A stretch of DNA of 64,000 nucleotides from DASSNU01 sp035701265 (lineage in GTDB: Bacteria; Gemmatimonadota; Gemmatimonadetes; Gemmatimonadales; Gemmatimonadaceae). Positions within the stretch are counted from its first letter, which is position 1, and each line of letters begins with the position of its first letter. The position numbers and the translations under genes are program-made. The stretch is taken from contig DASSNU010000019.1 in NCBI GenBank assembly GCA_035701265.1, positions 21,070 through 85,069 of the forward strand, given 5' to 3'. The notes beneath the pieces are model-generated. The model was not told the origin of the DNA. It worked only from the letters and a program-made list of their open reading frames with translations, and did not search any database. Positions 16,188 to 22,676 of this stretch are shown here, in pieces.

Positions 16188-16514
16188 ATGGCAAAGCCGA
16201 ATGCGAAGCGCCGGTCCTTCAGTGCGGAGTTCAAGCTGGAGGCGGTGCGGCGGATGGACGAGCAGCGCTCGCGTGGGGTGAGTCTGGCGCAGATCGGCCG
16301 GGAGCTCGAGGTACGGCCCGATGTGCTGCGGGTGTGGGCGAAGCAGGGGAGGAAGCGCGCCGGCGCGGCGCCGCGGGACGTGTTCCCGGGCCAGGGACGG
16401 CTCCCGACCGAGCAGGAGGAGTTGCGGCGGCTGCAGCGGGAGAACGCGCGGCTCCAGCAGGAGAACGAGTTCCTAAAAAAAGCGGCGGCGTTCTTCGCGA
16501 AGGAGTCGCGGTGA
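16188..16514 (+). CDS. IS3-family transposase OrfA
   Basis: A 108-residue DNA-binding protein of the IS3 family. The N-terminal half is a helix-turn-helix of the IS3/IS911 type (RRSFSAEFKLEAVRRM, SLAQIGRELEVRPDVLRVWA) that recognises the terminal repeats. The C-terminal half is a leucine-zipper-like coiled coil (LRRLQRENARLQQENEFLKK) used for multimerisation. It starts at ATG 16188, 55 bases inside the left repeat. A run of seven A at 16475-16481 near its end allows a minus-one slip into orfB to make the fusion transposase. OrfA alone usually regulates transposition. Confidence 0.93.
   Translation: MAKPNAKRRSFSAEFKLEAVRRMDEQRSRGVSLAQIGRELEVRPDVLRVWAKQGRKRAGAAPRDVFPGQGRLPTEQEELRRLQRENARLQQENEFLKKAAAFFAKESR
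16475..16482 (+). other. Slippery A7G run for programmed minus-one frameshift
   Basis: AAAAAAAG at 16475-16482 encodes Lys-Lys in the last part of orfA, where a minus-one slip leads into the orfB frame. IS3-family elements use exactly this arrangement to produce the OrfAB transposase. The site is seen; its use is inferred from the family. Confidence 0.75.
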
Positions 16515-17401
16515 AGGAGAAGTACGCCATGATCGCCGCGCACCGCGAGCAGTACGCCGTCACGCTGATGTGTGCAGCCCTCTCGGTGTCGCCGAGCGGC
16601 TTCTACGCGGCGCACCACCGGTCGCCGAGTGCTCAGGCACAGGCGGACGAGCGGCTGCGGGTCGCGGTCCGTGCGGCGCATGCCAAGAGCCATCGTCGCT
16701 ACGGCGCGCCCCGTGTGCACCAGGAGCTCAGGGCGCAGGGCACGCGCATCGCCAAGAAGCGCGTCGCCCGACTGATGCGCGCCGACGGGCTCCGCGCACG
16801 CCCGCGGCGCCGGGTCGTCCGCACGACCGACTCGGCCCACCGACACCCGGTCGCGCCGAACCACCTCGCCCGCCGTTTCGCCGTCGCGGAGATCGGCGGG
16901 ATCGATCGCCGCTGGGCGAGCGATATCACGTATGTCCCGACACAGGAGGGCTGGCTCTATCTCGCCGCTGTCCTGGATCTCGGCTCGCGTCGGGTGGTCG
17001 GGTGGGCGATGCGGGACTCGCTCGAGGAGGCGCTCGTCCTCGATGCACTCCGTCTGGCGCTCGGGCAGCGCCGACCGGCGGCGGGACTGCAACATCATTC
17101 CGATCGCGGCAGTCAGTACGCGGGTGGCGCCTACCAAAGGCTCCTGGCCGCGCACGGCCTGACGTGCAGCATGAGTCGGAAGGGGGATTGCTGGGACAAC
17201 GCGGTGGCCGAGAGCTTCTTCGCCACACTCGAGCACGAGCTCCTGGCGGAGAGCAACTTCCCCTCGCGACAGGCAGCGCGGCGGGCCATCTTCGAGTTCA
17301 TCGAGGTCTGGTACAACCGCGAGCGGCGGCATTCCAGTCTCGGCTATCTCAGTCCCGCGGCGTTCGAACGGCAGGACGAGGCGCGGCGTCAGGCCGCGTA
17401 A
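16511..17401 (+). CDS. IS3-family transposase OrfB (rve integrase core)
   Basis: A 296-residue catalytic part of the transposase in the minus-one frame relative to orfA. It has the HTH_21-like N-terminal region (YGAPRVHQELRAQGTRIAKK), then the integrase core with the DDE triad: Asp in WASDITYVPT, Asp in HHSDRGSQYA, and Glu in DNAVAESFFATLEHELL. The C-terminus has YNRERRHSSLGYLSPAAF, a family hallmark. GTG 16511 overlaps the orfA stop (GTGA), but the working product is probably the OrfAB fusion made by frameshifting. All catalytic residues are present and the frame is open. Confidence 0.95.
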   Translation: MKEKYAMIAAHREQYAVTLMCAALSVSPSGFYAAHHRSPSAQAQADERLRVAVRAAHAKSHRRYGAPRVHQELRAQGTRIAKKRVARLMRADGLRARPRRRVVRTTDSAHRHPVAPNHLARRFAVAEIGGIDRRWASDITYVPTQEGWLYLAAVLDLGSRRVVGWAMRDSLEEALVLDALRLALGQRRPAAGLQHHSDRGSQYAGGAYQRLLAAHGLTCSMSRKGDCWDNAVAESFFATLEHELLAESNFPSRQAARRAIFEFIEVWYNRERRHSSLGYLSPAAFERQDEARRQAA

Positions 17402-17426
17402 ACCCGGTGTCCATTAAACCGGGTCA

Positions 17427-17707
17427 AGTCCAGCATCCACCGCATCGCACGGCTTCGTGAAGCCGAGCATGGTGCCATCACTTCTCTCGATCATGGCGAA
17501 CGTGCAGTAGACCACATGACAGGAGGTCGGGCGTGCTGTGCACGTGTGATGCGGATTATCCTGGGTGGTACATCCGTTTCCGGTTTCGTCGCCCTTGAGA
17601 TTGTAAAGCTTGACGCATTGGCCTTTACCGCACTGTGCCTCGGCCGGCCGCGGCGTCATGAGCGCGGCGGCAACAACAATGGCGCACACTATCAAGACCT
17701 TACCCAT
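17427..17707 (-). pseudogene. 5' part of small exported Cys-rich protein gene, interrupted by IS3 element
   Basis: ATG 17707 follows GGGAGGG by four bases and begins a signal peptide (MGKVLIVCAIVVAAALMTPR, cleavage near AEAQ). The mature part has seven cysteines in a short stretch, in the order CGKGQC, GC, TC, SC, YC, PC, suggesting disulfide knots outside the cytoplasm. The frame meets the IS3 element after VDAGL and stops inside it (TAA in the terminal repeat). The remaining codons lie at 15979-16132. A truncated protein of about 96 residues keeping all cysteines could still be made. It follows the beta-propeller gene by 31 bases, so the two were one operon. Function unknown. Confidence 0.85.
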
Positions 17708-17738
17708 GATACCCTCCCATTTCGACGGACTGTAGACC

Positions 17739-18788
17739 CTATTGCCCCGAGGACGCGGTTGCAGCAATGACGACTCCCTTACGAATTACAACGGGTTCGT
17801 CGGCGACTTCGCCGACGAACCAGAGGACATGTCGGCGTGGATCATAGCAAAAGGGAGGATCCTGATCCGGCCAAGTTGTCGTTGCCAGCAACTTCCCCGC
17901 TGTGCTGAAGAGGTCGCCGTAGGCAGCGCCATTTCGGACGCTCCGCCCGCCTAGGATGAGCCCATCGCCCAACTCGAACGCGCCTAGCGGGCGCACGACG
18001 GGAACGTCGGCGGATTCGATCGTTCTGCTCGGATGTCCATTGTCACTCCCGTACTCCACCCGAATCGCATCCTCCGGCTTGTACTTCATCCCGAACGCGG
18101 CATTGATCCGCTGTCGGAGCTCGCCGTCCGGCGAGTATCGATAGATTTCGTATGGAATGCGCCGCGTGTAGAGGAGATCGCCATCCCGAGAGAGAGACAG
18201 CCCACCGGCACCCCAGTATGGCAGCACCTCAGGTCGTTTCGTTTCCGGCAGTGGACCGAACGATCGGACGTGGCGAAAGCTGGAGTCGAAAATGTGGATT
18301 GCCCGATCCACTCCCGGCGCCGTATGCGTTACCCCCGCTACAGCGAGGCCCCCGTCGGGGAGAACCACCATCTGGTCGAATGCGTCGAAGACCAAGGGCA
18401 GAGCGCGCCGATCGACATACTGCCCGCTAGAGTCCAGTACAGTGACCTGTTGGGCAAAGATGTCGAACACGCGAACGCGGCCATCAGCCCCAGCTGCAAC
18501 CCGATAGGCTCCAAGGTACTCACCGGGGGCTTGCCCTTTCCGGCCGACGCGCCACTGGAGGTCACCTGCTGGATTGAACTTCAGGATCTGATTGTTCGAG
18601 AAGTCGACCAGATACATGGAGCCGTCCGAACCGAGCTCCTGGTCCGTGATCACGCCGAGTGCCAACTCACGCCCGATCGTATCCACCGCCGTCACTCTGA
18701 CCGGAAAGCGCTGGGCCCTGACCGCATGTAACGGGGACATTGCGATCGCCAGTGACATGATGGCGGGCGCGAACCAGCATCTGTTCAT
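17739..18788 (-). CDS. Exported six-bladed beta-propeller (NHL-like) protein
   Basis: A 349-residue protein with a signal peptide (MNRCWFAPAIMSLAIAMSP, cleavage near VRAQ). ATG 18788 has GGGGAG upstream. The mature part is a run of NHL/six-bladed propeller blades: GSMYLVDFSNNQILKFNPAG, GQAPGEYLGAYRVAAGADGR, VRVFDIFAQQVTVLDSSGQ, YEIYRYSPDGELRQRI, and a closing blade around DPRRHVLWFVGEV. Such proteins act as extracytoplasmic binding scaffolds. Base composition is visibly less GC-rich than the flanking core genes, fitting the island. The small Cys-rich exported protein gene follows after 31 bases. A role in binding that protein is inference. Confidence 0.85.
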   Translation of the reverse strand: MNRCWFAPAIMSLAIAMSPLHAVRAQRFPVRVTAVDTIGRELALGVITDQELGSDGSMYLVDFSNNQILKFNPAGDLQWRVGRKGQAPGEYLGAYRVAAGADGRVRVFDIFAQQVTVLDSSGQYVDRRALPLVFDAFDQMVVLPDGGLAVAGVTHTAPGVDRAIHIFDSSFRHVRSFGPLPETKRPEVLPYWGAGGLSLSRDGDLLYTRRIPYEIYRYSPDGELRQRINAAFGMKYKPEDAIRVEYGSDNGHPSRTIESADVPVVRPLGAFELGDGLILGGRSVRNGAAYGDLFSTAGKLLATTTWPDQDPPFCYDPRRHVLWFVGEVADEPVVIRKGVVIAATASSGQ

Positions 18789-18986
18789 GCGGAGCTCCCC
18801 TGCGATGGCGCTGTTGGCGCTGATCTCAGATTGGTGGGCGTCCCACATTGGAGGACTTCCAACACCGAAAATGTTACTGCAAGGCCATGGGAACCGCCGT
18901 CCTCGTCGGCAATCCGACGTTCATCTTGCGCGGCTGCTTCATCCTCTACCGTTCGCCGCCGGCGGTGGTTCCTGGAGGAGGTATAG

Positions 18987-19752
18987 TCAAGAGTTGTGGA
19001 TCAGTTCATGATCAGGCGGCGCCCTTCCCTTCTCCTCCTGAGGTTCGGTCTGTATTCCATCGAGGAAGCTTCCGTCCGCGCGCACCAGCGGCAGCAGGTG
19101 GGCCCCGTTCAGCCGGCGCCAGCGGTGCTCGGCCATCTCCAGCAACTTGGACGCCATCGTCGTGCCCTTCGTCCGCATCCCCGCGCCTGTCATGACTTGC
19201 TGGCGCAACCCCTCTCTGCCAATGTGAGTAAGACAGCGATCCGCCAAGCTCCGTCGGCGGGGGCAGTGATACTCGTCATCCCACACGGCCGTCGGCCGCG
19301 TGATGTTCGTTGGCGACACGCCCGCCGCGTCCTCGCGCAGCAGAATCGACAGGGCCTCCTGAAAAAAAATTGCCGGTCGAGAGGCCGCGCAGGTACAGCA
19401 CAGGCAGCACCTCGGCCACCTTCGGCGAGCGCCGCATGTATGGCGGCAGGATCCGGCTCGTGAAACGCTGGCGCTGCCCCTGCGGGTTGACCCACCGGTC
19501 ATTCACGCGGGGCGTCTCCACCGTCAGTGTCCCGGCACCGCACGTCACCTCGCGCGGCCGGGACTTCCCCTTGCGCACGACCAGTGTATGCCCGGGCGCG
19601 TCCCGCTCCTGATGGCGTTCCAGATAGGCCGCACCTTCGGGGTCCGACTCCTGGGTGCAGTATCCGTCGGGCCCCTCCCGCGCAATCGCATCCAGCGTCT
19701 CGAGGCCAGTCGCTCCTTCCGGCTCCGTCGCCTTCGCAACAACCCTCAACAT
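18987..19752 (-). pseudogene. IS256-family transposase relic (frameshift and internal deletion)
   Basis: The N-terminal half of a mutator-type transposase is clear: LVVRKGKSRPREVTCGAGTL, VETPRVNDRWVNPQGQRQRF, RILPPYMRRSPKVAEVLPVL and YLRGLSTGNFF. At an A8 run (19362-19369, plus-strand sense) the frame changes and continues as FFQEALSILLREDAAGVSPT. The catalytic middle, including all DDE residues, is missing. The next recognisable piece is the family C-terminus MASKLLEMAEHRWRRLNGAH. It is therefore dead by frameshift and deletion. No terminal repeats were recognised. It lies between the beta-propeller gene and the sigma factor and marks the island as a repeated insertion target. Confidence 0.85.
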
Positions 19753-19801
19753 GGGCGGCGTCTCCTTCCCCCTGGCGCGAACCAGAGCTGCGAGTGTCGG
19801 T

Positions 19802-20422
19802 TCACTCGGATGGGTACGCCGCTCTTCTCATGTCCTCAATCCACAACTTCCGACGATACCTCTTCCGGGGGGGGGGGGGGAGCGCGCCAGACTCAACGAT
19901 CGCGCGGAGCTTTCGCTTGGCGCGATGGCGGAGCACCCGGATCTCGCCAAGCCTTCGATGCAGCCTCGATGCTATAGCCCTGTCGTCGAGTCCGTCCATG
20001 ACATGACACTCCAACGCCGCGCGTTCCTCTTCGTTGAGCGTGCCAAGGAGGTGCTTCTCCCAGCGCCACAGGCTCTCTAAATAACCTCGGCGACGTGCCG
20101 CGTCCATCGTATACACGCTCAGCCTCCGCCGGTCGAGATCCGCAGTCTCATGCGTACGCCGGGACTTCTCCCGAGCACTCACAGCGCGCAGCGCCGCGAG
20201 CACAGCGGGCCAAACGGCGTCCGCGGTCAGTCCCGCGCCTGAGCTGCCACACGCAATCCACAAGCAACAAACGACGTCTGCGAAGAGATCCTCGCGATCG
20301 GCCGGCGCGCACGGAATACGCCGCACGTACGCACGTATCCGCGGTTCGAGCGTGCGCAGGATCGCGCAGAACGCTGCGTCGCGATGCGCGTAAAGCGGAG
20401 GGTCATTGGCACAATCGGCCAT
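19802..20422 (-). CDS. ECF-like sigma-70 family factor with homopolymer near its 3' end
   Basis: A 206-residue sigma factor. Region 2 resembles APADREDLFADVVCCLWIA and region 4 is the helix-turn-helix LNEEERAALECHVMDGLDDR followed by AIASRLHRRLGEIRVLRHRA. Between them lies a longer-than-usual linker. ATG 20422 was chosen because GGGAGAGG lies six bases upstream; an earlier in-frame GTG at 20467 has none. Just after region 4 the gene has 14 consecutive C (coding sense) encoding four prolines, then a basic tail RKRYRRKLWIEDMRRAAYPS. No anti-sigma gene is adjacent. It sits between an IS256 relic and kup with a 34-base perfect palindrome 53 bases upstream, suggesting its own regulation. Confidence 0.8.
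   Translation of the reverse strand: MADCANDPPLYAHRDAAFCAILRTLEPRIRAYVRRIPCAPADREDLFADVVCCLWIACGSSGAGLTADAVWPAVLAALRAVSAREKSRRTHETADLDRRRLSVYTMDAARRRGYLESLWRWEKHLLGTLNEEERAALECHVMDGLDDRAIASRLHRRLGEIRVLRHRAKRKLRAIVESGALPPPPRKRYRRKLWIEDMRRAAYPSE
19867..19880. repeat. G14 homopolymer inside the sigma-factor gene
   Basis: Fourteen consecutive G on the plus strand, read as C in the sigma-factor coding strand. Present length gives a basic C-terminal tail. One extra base would give the acidic ending PEEVSSEVVD and a stop; one fewer gives GRGIVGSCGLRT and a stop. Tracts this long are prone to slipped-strand change. A sequencing or assembly length error is also possible. Confidence 0.85.
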
Positions 20423-20474
20423 GAGCATCCTCTCCCATTCGAGCACGGCTTGACGCTGGGGACGCACCCGCTCA

Positions 20475-20508
20475 GCGATGCCATCGCGTCATGACGCGAT
20501 GGCATCGC
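20475..20508. repeat. 34-bp perfect palindrome upstream of the sigma-factor gene
   Basis: The 17 bases at 20475-20491 are exactly the reverse complement of 20492-20508, with no spacer. It is built of three nested dyads: CGATGCCATCG, then CGTCATGACG in the centre, then CGATGGCATCG. It lies 53 bases upstream of the sigma-factor start and about 140 bases past the kup stop. It could be a multi-site operator for the sigma gene or a hairpin ending the kup transcript; no T-run follows. The absence of a loop favours an operator. Confidence 0.9.
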
Positions 20509-20646
20509 GACCGAGGTCATCCGGGCATCCCGAATCTCACGACACGCTTCCCTCGGCCGCAAGCCCGGCTCAGTTCACGAGCACGTGGTGCCGGGCGCAC
20601 CGGTCGTTTCCCCCGCTGCACCTGCGCCTCACCAAGTGACGCTTCC

Positions 20647-22650
20647 TCAGATCTCGATCTGCGCTCCCAGCTCGACCACGCGCCGCGGCGGGATGTCGAA
20701 GAATTCCGTCGCTCCGCGCGCATTGCGCGACATGAAGGCGAACAGCGCGCGTCGCCACCGGCTCATCCCCGTGCGCCCACGCGGGATGAGGTGCTCGCGT
20801 CCGAGATAGAAGGTCGTGTCCATCGGTGGTGCGTTGATCCCCGCGGCACGGCATCGTTGCATGATTTCCGGCACACTGGGCGACTCCGCAAACCCGTACA
20901 CGGCCTGCACGCGGTGGAATCCCGACGAGAGCGGCTCGATCGTCACGCGCGAGGCGGCCGGCACCGCGGGCACATCCGCCGACCGGATCGACAGGAGCAG
21001 CACCGTCTCGTGCAACACCTGGTTGTGCTTGAGGTGGTGCAGCAGCACCACCGGCGCCCCTCCGGCCTCCGACGTCATGAATACCGCGGTGCCGCGCACG
21101 CGCGCCGGCGTGCGTCGGTCCACGTCGTGGAGGAAGAGCTCCATGGGGAGAGACGCGTTCTGCAGGATCTCTCGCAGCGCCGAGCGGCCGCGGCGCCAAG
21201 TGGTCATCATGACGTAGACCACCGCGGCGACGACCACCGGGAAGAGTCCGCCGTGCGCGATCTTTCCGACGTTGGACAGGAAGAACGCCAGATCGATGAC
21301 GAGGAACACGGCCAGGAACGCCGCCGCCCGGCCGGCAGACCAGCCGAACCGCTGCCGCGCCACGCGATGATAGAGCAGCGTGGTGATGACCATCGTCCCT
21401 GTCACGGCCACCCCGTACGCCGCCGCGAGACCGGACGAGGAGCGGAAGGACAGCACGAGCGCGAGACACCCCAGCATGAGCGCCACGTTCACCTCGGGCA
21501 TGAAAATCTGCCCTTCCGTTTCGGCGGACGTGTGGACGATCGTCATGCGCGGGCTGAAGCCGAGCTGCACCGCCTGCCGGGTGAGGGAGAAGACACCCGA
21601 GATGAGCGCCTGCGACGCGATCACCGCGGCCGCGGTCGCGATGAGCAGCAGCGGGTACAGGAGCGCCTCCGGCGCCAGGCGGTAGAACGGGTTGGCGGCC
21701 GCCGCCGGCGATCGGAGCAGCAGGGCGCCCTGGCCGAAGTAGTTGAGGAGCAGCGACGGCATGACGACGGCGAACCACGCCGTGCGGATCGGGGCGCGCC
21801 CGAAGTGTCCCATATCCGCGTATAGCGCCTCACCGCCGGTGACGACGAGGACCACGGAACCCAGAATGGTGAACCCCGCCACGCCGTGCTGCAGGAAGAA
21901 TCTCACGGCGTACCATGGTGCGAGCGCCAGAAGGATCTCGGGAGCGTGCACGATCGCGACCACGCCGAGCGCCGCGATCGCGGCGAACCAGAGCAGCATG
22001 AACGGACCGAACACGACCCCCACGCGGGCCGTGCCGTGCCGCTGCACGAGGAAGAGCAGCACGAGCACCACGAGCGTGGCCGGCACCACGAGATGCGCGA
22101 ACGCGGGCGCCGCCACCTCCAGCCCCTCCATGGCCCCCAACACGGAGATGGCCGGCGTGATCACGCCGTCGCCGTAGAGCAGCGCGGCACCGAACAGGCC
22201 GAGGGCCACGAGTACCGCTCCGCCGGCGGCGGCGCGCTTCTGCGCGCTGGGCGATGGACGCGACACGAGCGCGAGCAGCGCGAGGATCCCTCCCTCGCCC
22301 CGGTTGTCGGCGCGCAGAATGAACAGGATGTACTTCACGCTCACTACGAGCGTAAGCGCCCACACGATGAGCGAGAGCACGCCGAGCACGTTGTCGCGCG
22401 TCGGCGGCACGCCGTGCTCGGCGCTGAAGCATTCCCGCACGGCGTAGAGTGGACTCGTTCCGATGTCGCCGTACACCACACCCAGCGCACCGAGGGAGAG
22501 GAGGTAGAGAGCACGGCCGCGGAGTGGGATGGGCTCCGGTGCGGCCGGTCTCGCGCCCTTCGCTTCCGCGCCCGGGAGCGTCGACGCTCGGGCGGCGCCT
22601 CCGGCACCAGGCGTCGCGTCCGCTTCGAGCTCGTCCTCCGCTCGTCTCAC
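20647..22650 (-). CDS. kup: Kup-type potassium uptake transporter
   Basis: A 667-residue inner-membrane K+ symporter. After a Pro/Ala-rich N-terminus of about 45 residues comes the family opening LYLLSLGALGVVYGDIGTSP, followed by about twelve hydrophobic segments: VSVKYILFILRADNRGEGG, GDGVITPAISVLGAMEGLE, TVLVVTGGEALYADMGHFGR-type blocks and ALISGVFSLTRQAVQLGF. A cytosolic C-terminal domain of about 170 residues follows. GTG 22650 has GGGAGG a few bases upstream. It is divergent from the UvrD-like gene with only 26 bases between starts, so their control regions overlap. It marks the return of core, high-GC sequence after the island. Confidence 0.95.
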   Translation of the reverse strand: MRRAEDELEADATPGAGGAARASTLPGAEAKGARPAAPEPIPLRGRALYLLSLGALGVVYGDIGTSPLYAVRECFSAEHGVPPTRDNVLGVLSLIVWALTLVVSVKYILFILRADNRGEGGILALLALVSRPSPSAQKRAAAGGAVLVALGLFGAALLYGDGVITPAISVLGAMEGLEVAAPAFAHLVVPATLVVLVLLFLVQRHGTARVGVVFGPFMLLWFAAIAALGVVAIVHAPEILLALAPWYAVRFFLQHGVAGFTILGSVVLVVTGGEALYADMGHFGRAPIRTAWFAVVMPSLLLNYFGQGALLLRSPAAAANPFYRLAPEALLYPLLLIATAAAVIASQALISGVFSLTRQAVQLGFSPRMTIVHTSAETEGQIFMPEVNVALMLGCLALVLSFRSSSGLAAAYGVAVTGTMVITTLLYHRVARQRFGWSAGRAAAFLAVFLVIDLAFFLSNVGKIAHGGLFPVVVAAVVYVMMTTWRRGRSALREILQNASLPMELFLHDVDRRTPARVRGTAVFMTSEAGGAPVVLLHHLKHNQVLHETVLLLSIRSADVPAVPAASRVTIEPLSSGFHRVQAVYGFAESPSVPEIMQRCRAAGINAPPMDTTFYLGREHLIPRGRTGMSRWRRALFAFMSRNARGATEFFDIPPRRVVELGAQIEI

Positions 22651-22676
22651 CGCCCTCCCGCTCCGTATATTGGATC

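Larger units (their letters stand above)
16133..17426 (+). mobile_element. Complete IS3-family insertion sequence, 1294 bp
   Basis: The element is bounded by 21-base inverted repeats at 16133-16153 and 17406-17426 that match at 19 positions and start TGACCCGGTTT. It is flanked by a 3-base target duplication AGT (16130-16132 and 17427-17429). Inside are the two overlapping IS3 genes orfA and orfB with an A7 slippery run near the end of orfA, as expected for the OrfAB fusion transposase. Frames and catalytic residues are intact, so it is probably still mobile and inserted recently. It has split a gene for a small exported Cys-rich protein on the opposite strand. Confidence 0.95.

Noticed and set aside
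19361..19371. The A8 run in the IS256 relic as a programmed frameshift site
   Set aside because: IS256-family transposases are made from a single frame, and this copy lacks its catalytic region anyway.
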